Source: Kocuria rosea subsp. polaris
GTDB taxonomy: Bacteria > Actinomycetota > Actinomycetes > Actinomycetales > Micrococcaceae
Length of the DNA: 64,000 bases
Direction: 5' to 3'
Assembly (NCBI RefSeq): GCF_001483755.1
Contig: NZ_LQBK01000004.1
Span: 269,303 to 333,302 of the forward strand
Shown here: positions 41,887 through 52,017 of the stretch, piece after piece
Numbering within the stretch: position 1 is the first letter of the stretch
How the letters are laid out: the number at the start of each line of letters is the position of its first letter
The notes under the pieces: generated by a model
The model's input: only the letters and a program-made list of their open reading frames with translations
Database searches by the model: none
Told to the model about the DNA's origin: nothing
Position numbers and translations under genes: made by a program

Positions 41887-43937
41887 GCACCGTGACTGCC
41901 GGCACGCCTCCCGCCCGCTTCGACGTCGTCCTCGTGGCCAACCGCGGCGAGATCGCCCGCCGGGTCCTCCGCACGCTCAGGGCGCTGGGCATCCGCTCGG
42001 TCGCCGTCTACAGCGAGGCCGACCGGGACGCGGTGCACGTGCGCGAGGCCGACGTGGCCGTGTGCGTGGGCCCCGCCGCCCCGGCGCAGAGCTATCTGCG
42101 CATCGACGCCGTGCTCGGGGCCGCGCGGGCCACCGGCGCGCAGGCCATCCACCCCGGCTACGGGTTCCTGTCCGAGAACGCCGCCTTCGCCCGGGCGTGC
42201 GCCGCCGCCGGGATCGTGTTCATCGGCCCCGGCACCGAGGCGCTCGAGACCATGGGCGACAAGATCCGCGCCAAGCAGCACGTCGCGGCCGCCGGGGTGC
42301 CCGTCGTCGCCGGGGTCTCGGAGCCCGGGCTCGACGACGACGCCCTGGTCGCCGCGGCCGCCGGGATGGACTATCCCGTCCTGATCAAGCCCTCGGCCGG
42401 CGGCGGCGGCAAGGGCATGCACGTGGCCCGCACCCCCGCCGAGCTGCCGGAGGCCCTGGCCACGGCCCGGCGGGTGGCCGCGGCCGCCTTCGGGGACGAC
42501 ACCCTCCTGCTGGAGCAGCTGATCGAGTCCCCCCGGCACATCGAGGTGCAGGTCCTCGCCGACGCCCACGGCGCCGTGGTGCACCTGGGGGAGCGGGAGT
42601 GCTCCCTGCAGCGACGGCACCAGAAGATCATCGAGGAGGCGCCCTCGCCGCTGCTGGACCCCGCCACCCGGGAACGGATCGGGGAGGCCGCCTGCACGGT
42701 GGCCCGCTCCGTCGGCTACACCGGTGCGGGCACCGTGGAGTTCCTGGTGCCGGCCGCGCAGCCCGAGACCTTCTTCTTCATGGAGATGAACACCCGCCTG
42801 CAGGTGGAGCACCCCGTCACCGAGCTGGTCACCGGCGTGGACCTCGTGGCCCAGCAGCTCCGCGTCGCCGCGGGAGAGCCGCTGGGCCTGGCGCAGGAGG
42901 ACGTCGTGCTCACCGGCCACGCGGTCGAGGCCCGGCTCTACGCGGAGGACCCCGCGCGCGGCTTCCTGCCCACCGCCGGGACCGTGCTGGCGCTGGAGGA
43001 GGCCTCCGGCCCCGGGATCAGGGTGGACTCCTCGCTGGCGCCGGGTCTGCGGGTGGGCCCGGACTACGACCCGATGCTCGCCAAGGTCGTCGCGTGGGGC
43101 GCCGACCGGGCCCAGGCCCTCGACCGGCTGGACCTGGCCCTGGCCCGCACCGTGGTGCTCGGGGTCGGCACCAACACCGAGTACCTGCGCGCCCTGCTCG
43201 CCGATCCCGGCGTGCGCGCCGGGGACGTGGACACCACCCTCGTCGAGCGGCGCCTGCCCGAGCTGGAGTTCACGGCCCCCGACGAGACGCACCTCGCCGC
43301 CGCGGCCGCGTTCCTCGCCCGGCACCACCCCGCCGATCCGCGCCCCGCCGGAGACCTGAGCCCCTGGTCCCGCCCGGACGGCTGGCGGGCCACCGGGCGC
43401 GCCCGGCCCGCGGTGGTGCTGGCCCACGGGCTCGAGGAGCCCCGCCGGACCGTCGTGGACCCCGCCGTGCGCCTGAGCCCGCTGCCGGGCCGTCCGGCCG
43501 CGCACCTGCTCGAGGCCGGCGGCACGTCGCGGGTGGTCCACCTCGCCGCGGCCCCCGACGGGCTCAGCGTCTGGGTGGGCGAGGACGGCTTCGCCGTGCA
43601 GCTCGACGTCCTGTCCCGCGAGGCCCTGCTCGAGCGGGCGCTGGCCGCCCTGGAGCGCACGGCCGGGCCCGCCGCCCCGGAGCTGCACTCGCCCATGCCC
43701 GGCACCGTGGTCGCCGTGCCCGCGGCCACGGGGGAGCGGGTCGCCGAGGGCCGGACCGTGGTGGTGGTCGAGGCCATGAAGATGGAGCACCGGCTGACCG
43801 CGCCCACCGCCGGCACCGTCGAGGTCCTGGTCCGGCCGGGCGAGCAGGTGCGGCTGCACCAGCTGCTCGCCCGCGTGGTCCCCGACGCCTGTCAGCCGAC
43901 CGAGCCCCTTCCGACCGACCAGGAGCAGAGCACATGA
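41883..43937 (+). CDS. Acyl-CoA carboxylase biotin carboxylase/carrier (alpha) subunit
   Basis: The 684-residue biotin protein has a biotin carboxylase domain from [19 protein letters not shown], with ATP-grasp motifs [11 protein letters not shown] and [15 protein letters not shown], and a C-terminal biotinyl domain with the attachment site EAMKMEH. The middle part (~480-600) is the linker domain of methylcrotonyl-type alpha chains. GTG 41883 overlaps the beta-subunit stop; GTG 41892 is an alternative. Its own stop overlaps the next ATG, so the three genes are translationally chained. Confidence 0.92.
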
Positions 43938-45094
43938 ACTTCGAGCTCGACGAGGAGTACCAGGACCTCTCCGACACCGTCCGCGACTTCGCCGACGAGG
44001 TGATCGCCCCCGTCTCCGCGCGGTACGACGCGGCCCACGAGTTCCCCTACGACATCGTGGCGCAGATGGGGGAGATGGGCCTGTTCGGCCTGCCCTTCCC
44101 CGAGGAGTACGGAGGGATGGGCGGGGACAGTTTCGCCCTGTGCCTGGCGCTGGAGCAGATCGCCCGGGTCGACCAGTCCGTGGCCATCACCCTCGAGGCC
44201 GGGGTGTCGCTGGGCGCCATGCCGATCTTCCGCTTCGGCACCGAGGTGCAGAAGCAGCAGTGGCTCCCCGACCTCGCCGCGGGCCGGGCGCTCGCCGGGT
44301 TCGGTCTCACCGAGCCCGAGGCCGGCTCGGACGCCGGAGGCACCCGCACCACCGCGAAGCGCCAGGACGGGCAGTGGGTGCTCAACGGGGCCAAGGAGTT
44401 CATCACCAACTCCGGCACGGACATCACCCGCCTCGTGAACGTCACCGCGGTCACCAGCACCACGGAGCTGCCGGACGGGCGGGTCCGGAAGGACATCTCC
44501 ACGATCATCGTCCCCACGGACACCCCCGGCTTCCGCGCCGAGAAGGCCTACGACAAGGTCGGCTGGAACGCCTCGGACACCCACCCGCTGTCCCTCCAGG
44601 ACGTCCGGGTCCCCGAGGAGAACCTGCTGGGGGAGGAGGGCCGGGGCTACGCCAACTTCCTGTCCGTCCTGGACGAGGGCCGCATCGCCATCGCCGCCCT
44701 CGCCACGGGCGCGGCCCAGGGCTGCGTCGAGGAGTCCGTGCGCTATGCGCAGGAGCGGCAGTCCTTCGGGCGCCCCATCGGGGCGAACCAGGCCGTGTCC
44801 TTCAAGATCGCCCGCATGCAGGCCCGCGCGCACACCGCACGGCTGGCCTACTACGACGCCGCGTCCCGGATGCTCGCCGGCCGGCCGTTCAAGACGCAGG
44901 CCGCGATCGCCAAGCTCGTGGCCGGGGAGGCCGCGATGGACAACGCCCGGGACGCCACCCAGGTCTTCGGCGGCTACGGGTTCATCAACGAGTCCCGGGT
45001 GGCCCGCCACTACCGGGACGCCAAGATCCTCGAGGTCGGCGAGGGCACCACCGAGGTGCAGCTCATGCTCATCGCCCGCGAGCTGGGACTGTGA
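43934..45094 (+). CDS. Acyl-CoA dehydrogenase, isovaleryl-CoA type
   Basis: The 386-residue FAD enzyme has [20 protein letters not shown] and [34 protein letters not shown] as family signatures. Together with the methylcrotonyl-type carboxylase it suggests leucine/isovalerate degradation: isovaleryl-CoA to 3-methylcrotonyl-CoA to 3-methylglutaconyl-CoA. Short branched acyl-CoAs other than isovaleryl are possible. Start ATG 43934 overlaps the alpha-subunit stop, with CCAGGAG before it. Confidence 0.9.
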   Translation: MNFELDEEYQDLSDTVRDFADEVIAPVSARYDAAHEFPYDIVAQMGEMGLFGLPFPEEYGGMGGDSFALCLALEQIARVDQSVAITLEAGVSLGAMPIFRFGTEVQKQQWLPDLAAGRALAGFGLTEPEAGSDAGGTRTTAKRQDGQWVLNGAKEFITNSGTDITRLVNVTAVTSTTELPDGRVRKDISTIIVPTDTPGFRAEKAYDKVGWNASDTHPLSLQDVRVPEENLLGEEGRGYANFLSVLDEGRIAIAALATGAAQGCVEESVRYAQERQSFGRPIGANQAVSFKIARMQARAHTARLAYYDAASRMLAGRPFKTQAAIAKLVAGEAAMDNARDATQVFGGYGFINESRVARHYRDAKILEVGEGTTEVQLMLIARELGL

Positions 45095-45104
45095 GGAGGC
45101 TGCC

Positions 45105-45593
45105 GTGACCGGGGAGCGCAAGGTGGTCCGCCAGCGCGGGCTGTGGTTCGAGGAGTTCGCGGTCGGCACGGTCTACGAGCACGCCCCGGGCCGGACCGTG
45201 ACCGAGGCGGACAACGTGCTGTTCACGACCCTCACCATGAACACCCAGTCCCTGCACCTGGACGCCGCGTGGTCCGAGCGCCAGCCCTTCGGCCGGCGGC
45301 TCGTGAACTCCATGTTCACCCTCTCGACCCTCGTGGGGGCGTCCGTGGCCCAGCTGACCCAGGGCACCATCGTGGCGAACCTCGGCTTCGAGGAGGTCGC
45401 CTTCCCGCACCCGCTCTTCCACGGGGACACCCTGTACTCGTCCTCCGAGGTCCTCGGCGCGCGGGCCTCCTCCTCCCGGCCCGGGCAGGGAATCGTCCGG
45501 CTCCAGCACGTGGGCCGCAACCAGGACGGCGCCGTGGTCGCCCGGTGCACCCGCTCGGTGCTCGTGTGGTCCCGCGACGCCGCCCCGCAGTGA
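45105..45593 (+). CDS. MaoC family dehydratase/hydratase
   Basis: The 162-residue hotdog-fold protein (EEFAVGTVYEHAPGRTVTEADNVLFTTLTMNTQSLHLD) matches the MaoC hydratases with the TEAD and NxxxLH motifs. It adds or removes water at an enoyl-CoA. In a leucine-type cluster the expected enzyme is a crotonase-type 3-methylglutaconyl-CoA hydratase, absent here, so this protein may fill that step. GTG 45105 follows GAGGAGG ten bases after the dehydrogenase stop. Confidence 0.88.
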   Translation: MTGERKVVRQRGLWFEEFAVGTVYEHAPGRTVTEADNVLFTTLTMNTQSLHLDAAWSERQPFGRRLVNSMFTLSTLVGASVAQLTQGTIVANLGFEEVAFPHPLFHGDTLYSSSEVLGARASSSRPGQGIVRLQHVGRNQDGAVVARCTRSVLVWSRDAAPQ

Positions 45594-45620
45594 CCGCCCG
45601 CCGCAACTTCCACGGCGATC

Positions 45621-45667
45621 CCCGCAACGACCCCGCCCGCAACGACCCCGCCCGCAGCGAGACCCCG
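45621..45667 (+). repeat. 15-bp tandem repeat
   Basis: CCCGCAACGACCCCG occurs exactly at 45621-45635 and 45636-45650, with a degenerate third copy at 45651-45667, in the 88-base gap before the CitE-like gene. Confidence 0.75.
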
Positions 45668-45681
45668 GCGAAGGAGTCCCG

Positions 45682-46503
45682 ATGACCGACCCGTTCCTCC
45701 TCGGACCGGCCCTGCTGTTCTGCCCGGCCGACCGCCCCGAGCGCTACGCCAAGGCGGCCCAGCGCGCCGACGCCGTGATCCTCGACCTCGAGGACGCCGT
45801 GGCGCCGTCCGCCAGGCCCGCCGCCCGGGACGCCCTCGTGGCCACGCCCCTGGACCCGGCCCGCACGATCGTGCGGATCAACGCCGAGGACACCGAGGAC
45901 TTCGCCCACGACCTCGTCGCCCTCCGGCACACCGGGTACACCACCGTGATGCTGCCCAAGACGGCCTCCGCCGAACGGCTCGCCGTCGCCGCGGAACTGG
46001 GCCTGTACCGCGTGGTCGCCCTGTGCGAGACCGCCGAGGGCGTGGTCAACGCGGCCGAGATCGCCCGGTCCCCCAACGTGGTCGCCCTGATGTGGGGCGC
46101 CGAGGACCTCGTCGCCTCGCTCGGCGGCAGCTCGTCCCGGCGCGCGAACGGCACCTACCGGGACGTGGCCCGCCACGCCCGCTCCGCCGTCCTGCTCGCG
46201 GCCGGCGCCGCCGGCCGGCCGGCGATCGACGCGGTGCACCTCGACATCGCCGACCTCGACGGGCTGCGCGAGGAGGCCCTCGACGCCGTGGCCTCCGGCT
46301 TCACGGCCACCGCCTGCATCCACCCGGGGCAGGTCGAGACCGTCCGCGCCGCCTACCGGCCCGACGCCGCGGAGGTCGAGGCCGCCCGCGAGCTGCTCGA
46401 CGCCGCCCGCCGCACCCCCGGGGTCTTCACGTTCCGCGGGCGGATGGTCGACGAGCCCCTGATCCGCCACGCCGAGCGCCTCGTGCGCCGCGCGGACGCC
46501 TGA
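45682..46503 (+). CDS. CitE-like CoA-ester lyase (HpcH/HpaI family)
   Basis: The 273-residue TIM-barrel lyase has motifs ADAVILDLEDAVAPSARPAAR, IVRINAEDTEDF, LCETAEGVVNAAEIA, ALMWGAEDLVASLG and ACIHPGQVETV. It should cleave a hydroxyacyl-CoA such as malyl- or citramalyl-CoA, giving acetyl-CoA, with magnesium held by the conserved Glu/Asp. In this cluster it stands where an HMG-CoA lyase would be expected in leucine breakdown; whether it acts on HMG-CoA is inference. Start ATG 45682 follows GGCGAAGGAG. Confidence 0.87.
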   Translation: MTDPFLLGPALLFCPADRPERYAKAAQRADAVILDLEDAVAPSARPAARDALVATPLDPARTIVRINAEDTEDFAHDLVALRHTGYTTVMLPKTASAERLAVAAELGLYRVVALCETAEGVVNAAEIARSPNVVALMWGAEDLVASLGGSSSRRANGTYRDVARHARSAVLLAAGAAGRPAIDAVHLDIADLDGLREEALDAVASGFTATACIHPGQVETVRAAYRPDAAEVEAARELLDAARRTPGVFTFRGRMVDEPLIRHAERLVRRADA

Positions 46504-46565
46504 CGCTCCCGTGCCGTCCGGGCCCGAGCCGCCGGCCCCACCCGTCCGGCCCGGACCCGTCGAGT

Positions 46566-46660
46566 CCTGTCCCGTCCCGTCGAGCCCTGTTCCGTTCCGT
46601 CCCGTTCCGTTCCGTCCCGTTCCGTCCCGTTCCGTCCCGTTCTGTCCCGTCCCGTTCCGT
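46566..46660 (+). repeat. Pentanucleotide microsatellite before etfB
   Basis: Nineteen consecutive five-base units fill 46566-46660. Most are TCCGT or CCCGT, with three variant units (CCTGT twice, TCTGT once) and one break (CGAGC). The array ends three bases before the etfB ribosome site GGAGGAG. The untranslated leader is therefore almost pure pyrimidine/G. Length changes by slippage could alter etfB expression or an upstream in-frame extension. Confidence 0.85.
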
Positions 46661-46672
46661 CCGGAGGAGATC

Positions 46673-47497
46673 ATGAGCCAGCCCCTGACGATCGTCGTCC
46701 CCGTCAAGCACGTCCCCGACGCCGCGGGCGACCGCGTCCTCGCCGGAAGCCCGCCCCTGCTCGATCGCTCGTCCGGGATCCTCTCCGAGCTCGACGAGTA
46801 CGCGCTCGAGGCCGCACTGCAGATCGTGGGGATGCACGGCGGTCCGGGAGCCGGGCACCGCGTGCTCGCCCTGACCATGGGCCCGGCGGGCGCGACGGAC
46901 GCGCTCAAGCGCGCCCTCCAGCTGGGCGCCGACGCCGGGTTCCACGTGCTCGACGACGCCCTCGTCGGCTCCGACGCGTGGGTCACCGCCCGCGTGCTCG
47001 CCGCCGCGGTCGAACGGATCGCCCGGGTCGAGGACCGCGCCGTGGACCTGGTGCTCACCGGCATGGCCGCCACCGACGGCGAGACGTCCCTGGTCCCGGG
47101 CCAGCTCGCCGAGCGGCTCGGCCTCGCCCACGTCGGCTTCGCGAGCTCCCTGGCGGTGGCCGAGGACGCCGCCTCGCTGACGGCCGTGCGGCACACGGAG
47201 ACCGAGGCCCTGCAGGTCGTCGCGGACCTCCCGGCCCTCGTGGCCGTGACCGACCAGGCCAACACCCCGCGCTACCCCAACTTCAAGGCGATCATGGCGG
47301 CCAAGAAGAAGCCCGTGCAGACGTGGTCGGCCGCCGACCTCGGCCTGGACGCGGACGCCGTGGGGCTCGCGGGTTCGCTCACCGAGGTGCTCGACGCCGT
47401 GCCCCGCCCGCCCCGCGCGCACGGCGAGGTCGTGGTCGACGAGGGCGAGGGCGGCGTCCGCCTCGCCGAGTTCCTCGTGGCCCGGCAGCTCGTCTGA
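46673..47497 (+). CDS. etfB: Electron transfer flavoprotein beta subunit
   Basis: The 274-residue subunit begins [17 protein letters not shown] and has [26 protein letters not shown] and [34 protein letters not shown], the standard EtfB text. With EtfA it takes electrons from the acyl-CoA dehydrogenases (two in this window) and passes them to ETF:quinone oxidoreductase. The ATG at 46673 follows GGAGGAG; an in-frame GTG at 46511 would add a Pro/Val/Arg-rich tail encoded by the microsatellite and is unlikely. Confidence 0.94.
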   Translation: MSQPLTIVVPVKHVPDAAGDRVLAGSPPLLDRSSGILSELDEYALEAALQIVGMHGGPGAGHRVLALTMGPAGATDALKRALQLGADAGFHVLDDALVGSDAWVTARVLAAAVERIARVEDRAVDLVLTGMAATDGETSLVPGQLAERLGLAHVGFASSLAVAEDAASLTAVRHTETEALQVVADLPALVAVTDQANTPRYPNFKAIMAAKKKPVQTWSAADLGLDADAVGLAGSLTEVLDAVPRPPRAHGEVVVDEGEGGVRLAEFLVARQLV

Positions 47498-47564
47498 GCC
47501 CCCGGCCGCACCGCGCTGGACCCGCACCGCACGCGCCCGCCCGCCGGGCAGGAGGAGGACCACC

Positions 47565-48713
47565 ATGACCACGACCACCACGACGACCACCGGCGAGGCC
47601 GCCGCCCTGGTGGTGCTGGCCGGCACGGACCGGCTGCGCCGCGCCGACCGGGAGCTGCTCGTGCTCGCGGGCACCCTGGGGCAGACGCACGTCGTCGTGC
47701 CGGCCGCGCCCGGCGACGCCCTGCTCGACGCGCTCGCCGCCCACGCGGTGCACACCGTGCACGCCCCGGAGGGCGGGCCCGGCGACCGGCTCAGCACGCC
47801 CGCGGTCGCGCTCGCGGAGGCCGCCGCCCGGGCGACCGGGGCCCGGGTGCTGCTGCTCGCCGGCACCCCCGAGGCCAAGGACGTCGCCGCACGCCTGGGC
47901 GTGCGGCTCGAGGCCGGGGTCGTCACCGACGTCGTGGCCCTCGACGCCGACCTCGTCGCCACCAAGTCCGTGCTCGCCGGGGGCTGGACCACCCGGTGCC
48001 GGGCCACGAGCCCCGTGCTGATCGCGACCGTCCGCCCGAACTCGGTCGAGCTCCCGGCGGAGTCCCCGGCGGAGAACCTGGGGGAGGTCCCAGCGGGGAA
48101 CCCGGCGAAGGTCCCGGGGGAGGCCCCGGTGGAGAACCTGGCGGAGGTCCCGGGGGAGGACCCGGCGGAGGACGGCGCGGACGCTCCCGGCGGTCCTCCC
48201 GCGGCGGCCCCGGGCACCGGACCCGCCGCGGGGCAGCCCGGAGCGCGGCGCCCGCGGGTGCGCACGCACGCGCTCGAGGACACCGTGCCGGCGGCCCGGG
48301 TCGTGGGCCGGACCGAGCTGCCCGTCTCCGGGCGGCCCGCCCTGGGCGAGGCCCGCGTGGTCGTGGCCGGCGGCCGCGGCACGGGCGGGGACTTCGGTCC
48401 GCTCGAGGAGCTCGCGGACGCCCTCGGCGGGGCGGTCGGCGCCTCCCGCGCGGCGGTGGACGCCGGGTGGATCGGCCCCGAGGCGCAGGTGGGCCAGACC
48501 GGGCGCACCGTCTCCCCGCAGCTCTACGTCTCCTGCGGGATCTCCGGGGCCGTCCAGCAGCGCGCGGGCATGCAGACGGCGAGGACGATCGTGGCGGTGA
48601 ACAAGGACGAGCAGGCCCCGGTCTTCGAGATCGCGGACCTCGGCATCGTGGGCGACCTCCGGACGGTGCTGCCCCAGGCCGTCGAGCACCTCCGGAAGCT
48701 GCGCGGGGAGTAG
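47565..48713 (+). CDS. etfA: Electron transfer flavoprotein alpha subunit with a repeat-rich insert
   Basis: The 382-residue subunit has the C-terminal FAD domain: [33 protein letters not shown], then [27 protein letters not shown] and [23 protein letters not shown]. Between the N- and C-terminal domains (about residues 165-230) is an acidic Pro/Glu/Gly linker of near-repeats around (E)-N-L-x-E-V-P-(A/G)-x. Typical EtfA is about 310-325 residues, and the excess length is this insert. The start [11 protein letters not shown] has eight threonines. It follows etfB by 67 bases with GGAGGAGG. Confidence 0.92.
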   Translation: MTTTTTTTTGEAAALVVLAGTDRLRRADRELLVLAGTLGQTHVVVPAAPGDALLDALAAHAVHTVHAPEGGPGDRLSTPAVALAEAAARATGARVLLLAGTPEAKDVAARLGVRLEAGVVTDVVALDADLVATKSVLAGGWTTRCRATSPVLIATVRPNSVELPAESPAENLGEVPAGNPAKVPGEAPVENLAEVPGEDPAEDGADAPGGPPAAAPGTGPAAGQPGARRPRVRTHALEDTVPAARVVGRTELPVSGRPALGEARVVVAGGRGTGGDFGPLEELADALGGAVGASRAAVDAGWIGPEAQVGQTGRTVSPQLYVSCGISGAVQQRAGMQTARTIVAVNKDEQAPVFEIADLGIVGDLRTVLPQAVEHLRKLRGE

Positions 48714-48741
48714 CGCGGGAGGCCGACCGCCGGGGGACGCC

Positions 48742-48807
48742 CCACCGGCCGGGGGCCCGGGCGCCGGCGGGGACGCCGCCACCGGCGGGGGCCCGGGCGC
48801 CGGCGGG
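48742..48807. repeat. Direct repeat between etfA and selB
   Basis: A roughly 29-base G/C-only unit beginning CCACCGGC occurs at 48742-48771 and again at 48779-48807 (37-base period), between convergent etfA and selB. Its self-complementary core (GGGCCCGGGCGCC) can form hairpins, so it may serve as the terminator. Confidence 0.6.
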
Positions 48808-48833
48808 AACCGCTTCCTGCGGGGACCTCCCGG

Positions 48834-50630
48834 TCAGCGGGCCACCGTGCGGTGGCCGGCGTCCAGCCGCCGGGTCCAGCCGCGGGCGTCGAGGTGCTCG
48901 AGCAGCGGGATCGCGACGCGCCGGGTGGTGCCGAGCGCCTGGCGCGCCTGGCTGGTGGTGAAGGGCTGCGGCAGGCCGGCGAGCTCGCGCATCGCCAGCG
49001 CGGGGGCGGTGGGGAGCAGCACGACACCGTCCCCCAGGCGGAGCAGCCGGCCGGTGCGCTCGGCCGCGGCCAGCTCACGGGCGCCGAGCCGCAGCGCCGT
49101 CAGGTCGTCGGCCTCCGGGCTGCGGAAGGGCTCGGCCGCGAGCCGCCGCTCCAGCTCGAGCACCGCGGTCTCGTGGGCGCCGAGGCCCCCGCGGTGGTGC
49201 GGGGAGCGGACGTGCCCGGCGTCCTGCTCCAGGCCGGCGCCGCGGACCACGGGATCGACCAGCGCGGCGTCCGGCAGCGCGAGCAGGTCGCGGGCGGCGC
49301 CCCGCGAGAGCCCCGCGGCCAGGGGGTCCCGGGCGTGCAGCTCGTCCACCGCGGTGCGCAGCCGCCGGGTCCAGGACTCGAGCAGGGGGGCGTGCACCCA
49401 CCAGTCGCCGAGCACGCGCACGTCCCCGGGCGGGGTAGCGTCCGGGGCGGGCAGCAGCCCGAGGCGGTGCAGGTGCTGGGCCCGCACCGCGCCGCGGCGG
49501 GCCACCTCCCCGAGGACGTCCCCGCGGACGTCCGTGCCGGCGAGCCGGGCGGCCCGGCGCGCCCGGTCCCCGCGCCGCCGCAGCGCGGGGGGATCGGCGT
49601 CGAGGACCAGGGCGCCGCCGAGCACCGCGCGGCTGCCGGGGTCGCGGAGCACCAGGCGGTCCCCGAGGACCAGGGGCAGGGCCCGGTCGAGGACCAGCCG
49701 GGCGTGGTCGGCGTCGAACGGGCTCAGCCGGGCGGGCACCGCCGCGGTGCCGGCGTGGACCACGAGGTGCTCGGCCGTGGCCGTGAGGGCGGGCCCCGTG
49801 CTGCGGCGGACGTCGAGGACACCGGTGAGCGGCCACGTCCCCGGGGTGACCAGGGCGTCGCCGCGGTGCACGTCCTCGGCGGAGACCCCCCGCAGGTTCA
49901 GCGCCACGCGGGTGCACGGCTCCAGCGCCGTGTGCGGCTCGTTCCGGCTGTGCAGGCTCCGGACCACCGCCGGCCGGGCCCCGCCGGCGCCGAGAAGCTC
50001 CAGCCGGTCGCCCTGCCGGAGCGTGCCCGCCGTCAGCGTGCCGGTCACCACCGTGCCGGAACCGGTGATGGTGAAGGACCGGTCCACCCAGAGCCGCAGC
50101 CGCCCCTCGTCGGGTGCGGGCGCCGCCGCCAGGACGTCGTCGAGGGCGGCGCGCAGCTCGGCCAGGCCCGTGCCCTCGAGCGCCGAGACGGTGACCACGG
50201 GCGCGTCGCGCAGACCGGTCCCGGCCAGCTCCGCGCGCACCTGGGCGAGCACCTCGCCGATCCGCCCGGGTGCCCGGTCGGCGCGGGTGAGCACCACCAC
50301 GCCGTGCTCGATGCCCAGGGCCGCGACGGCGTCGCGGTGGTCGCCGGACTGGGCCTGCCAGCCCTCGTCGGCCGCGACCACGAAGCAGACGACGGGAGCC
50401 GGCCCGAGCCCGGCGAGCATGTTGCCGAGGAAGCGCTCGTGGCCCGGCACGTCCACGAAGGCCACGTCCCGTCCGGACGGCAGCGTGGTCCAGGCGTAGC
50501 CCAGGTCGATGGTCAGCCCCCGGCAGCGCTCCTCCTCCCACCGGTCCGGCTCCATGCCGGTGAGGGCCCGCACCAGGGTGCTCTTGCCGTGGTCGACGTG
50601 CCCGGCCGTGGCGACGACGTGCGTGCTCAC
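48834..50630 (-). CDS. selB: Selenocysteine-specific elongation factor SelB
   Basis: The 598-residue GTPase delivers Sec-tRNA to ribosomes at UGA codons. GTPase motifs are GHVDHGKST near residue 10, DVPGHERFLGNM and LTRAD; domains II-III follow (FTITGSGTVVTGTL). The C-terminal winged-helix repeats, which bind the SECIS hairpin, end at HLDARGWTRRLDAGHRTVA. Start GTG 50630 overlaps the selA stop (GTGA). Together with selA, tRNA-Sec, selD and the TGA-containing formate dehydrogenase gene, the system looks complete. Confidence 0.95.
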   Translation of the reverse strand: MSTHVVATAGHVDHGKSTLVRALTGMEPDRWEEERCRGLTIDLGYAWTTLPSGRDVAFVDVPGHERFLGNMLAGLGPAPVVCFVVAADEGWQAQSGDHRDAVAALGIEHGVVVLTRADRAPGRIGEVLAQVRAELAGTGLRDAPVVTVSALEGTGLAELRAALDDVLAAAPAPDEGRLRLWVDRSFTITGSGTVVTGTLTAGTLRQGDRLELLGAGGARPAVVRSLHSRNEPHTALEPCTRVALNLRGVSAEDVHRGDALVTPGTWPLTGVLDVRRSTGPALTATAEHLVVHAGTAAVPARLSPFDADHARLVLDRALPLVLGDRLVLRDPGSRAVLGGALVLDADPPALRRRGDRARRAARLAGTDVRGDVLGEVARRGAVRAQHLHRLGLLPAPDATPPGDVRVLGDWWVHAPLLESWTRRLRTAVDELHARDPLAAGLSRGAARDLLALPDAALVDPVVRGAGLEQDAGHVRSPHHRGGLGAHETAVLELERRLAAEPFRSPEADDLTALRLGARELAAAERTGRLLRLGDGVVLLPTAPALAMRELAGLPQPFTTSQARQALGTTRRVAIPLLEHLDARGWTRRLDAGHRTVAR

Positions 50631-51973
50631 CGGGCCCGCCCGGCGACGTCGTCCGCCCGGTCCGCCACGCCCGGTGCGGCCAGGGCGGCCTGCACCGCCG
50701 CGCGCAGACGGTCGTCGTCGGACTCGGGCACGCAGCGCAGGTCGAGCAGGCACGCGCCGTCGTGCACCCGGGGCAGGACGGCGGGGCGGCCGGTGCGCAG
50801 CAGGGGGGCCGCCGCCTCGGGCAGCCGCACCGCCCACCCCGGCAGCGGCACGCCGGGCGCACCGCCGCCGCCGACCCGGCCGTCGTGGGCGACCACCGGG
50901 GCGCCGACGGCCGCGGCGAGCCGTTCGGCGCGCTCGCGGAGCCGCTCCGGGTCCGCGTGCAGCGCGCGCACGACCGGGACGGGCCCGCCGGCGAGCGTGG
51001 CCTCCAGCGCGGCGAGCGAGAGCTTGTCGGCACGGACGGCGCGGGCGAGGGGGTGGGCGGTCATCCGGGCGACGACGTCCGAGCCGCCGAGCACCAGCCC
51101 GGCCTGCGGGCCGCCGAGCAGCTTGTCGCCGCTGGCGATGACGATGTCGGCCCCGCCCTCGAGGGCGGTGGCGGCGTCGGGCTCGCCCGGCAGCTGCGGG
51201 TCGGGGGTCAGCAGCCCGCTGCCGAGGTCGGCCACGAGGGGCACGCCGTGGGTCCGGGCCAGGGTCCGCAGCTCGTGGACCTCGACGGCCGCGGTGAAGC
51301 CCTCCAGCCGGAAGTTGCTCGGATGCACCTTGAGCAGGCACCCGGTCTCCGGGCCGATCGCCGCGGCGTAGTCGCGCAGATGGGTCCGGTTGGTCGTGCC
51401 GACCTCGCGCAGCCGGGCGCCGGTCGACTCGATCAGCTCCGGCAGCCGGAACCCGGCCCCGATCTCGACGAGCTCGCCGCGGCTGATCACCACCTCGCGG
51501 CCGGCGGCCAGGGCCGTGGTGGCCAGCACGAGGGCGGCCGCGCCGTTGTTGACCACCAGCGCGTCCTCGGCGGGCGGGCAGGCGGCGAGCAGGGCCGCCC
51601 GGGCCGCGGTGCCGCGGCGGGAGCGGGTGCCGGTGCCCAGGTCGAGCTCCACGTCGACGTACCCGGCGGCCGTGCGCAGCGCCTCGACCGCGGCCGCGGA
51701 CAGCGGGGCGCGGCCCAGGTTGGTGTGCACGACCACGCCGGTGGCGTTGAGCACCGGCGTCAGGGTCGACGCGGAGCGGGTCCCCAGCGCGGCGAGCACC
51801 GCCGGCTCGACGTCCTCGGGGGCGAGCTCACCGCGCCGCGCCCGGTCCTGGGTCTCGCGCACCAGGGCGCGGAGCACGCCCTCGCTCAGCCGGTCGCGGG
51901 CGTCGCGGACGGGCGGCAGGGCCATGAGCTGGTCGGTGCGCGGGATCAGCCGGCGCGGGTCGTCCAGGGCCAC
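50627..51973 (-). CDS. selA: L-seryl-tRNA(Sec) selenium transferase
   Basis: The 448-residue PLP enzyme converts Ser-tRNA-Sec to Sec-tRNA-Sec using selenophosphate. Motifs: NATGVVVHTNLGRAPLS near residue 60, VNNGAAALVLA, and the PLP lysine in IASGDKLLGGPQAGL. GTG 51973 follows AGGAGGACCC; an internal ATG 25 codons later is less likely. The tRNA-Sec gene ends about 45 bases upstream on the same strand, so tRNA, SelA and SelB may form one transcript. Confidence 0.95.
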   Translation of the reverse strand: MALDDPRRLIPRTDQLMALPPVRDARDRLSEGVLRALVRETQDRARRGELAPEDVEPAVLAALGTRSASTLTPVLNATGVVVHTNLGRAPLSAAAVEALRTAAGYVDVELDLGTGTRSRRGTAARAALLAACPPAEDALVVNNGAAALVLATTALAAGREVVISRGELVEIGAGFRLPELIESTGARLREVGTTNRTHLRDYAAAIGPETGCLLKVHPSNFRLEGFTAAVEVHELRTLARTHGVPLVADLGSGLLTPDPQLPGEPDAATALEGGADIVIASGDKLLGGPQAGLVLGGSDVVARMTAHPLARAVRADKLSLAALEATLAGGPVPVVRALHADPERLRERAERLAAAVGAPVVAHDGRVGGGGAPGVPLPGWAVRLPEAAAPLLRTGRPAVLPRVHDGACLLDLRCVPESDDDRLRAAVQAALAAPGVADRADDVAGRAR

Positions 51974-52017
51974 GGGTCCTCCTCGTCGCGCGCGGCGCGG
52001 ATGAGCGGTGCAGAGGT

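Noticed and set aside
46511-46672. N-terminal extension of EtfB starting at GTG 46511
   Set aside because: It would encode only repeat-derived Pro/Val/Arg text, while GGAGGAG and ATG at 46673 give the canonical EtfB N-terminus.
45316-47265. Minus-strand protein with Asn-Gly-Thr repeats across the microsatellite
   Set aside because: It is the antisense reading of the YCCGT repeat and of the CitE and EtfB genes. No ribosome site or homology is seen.
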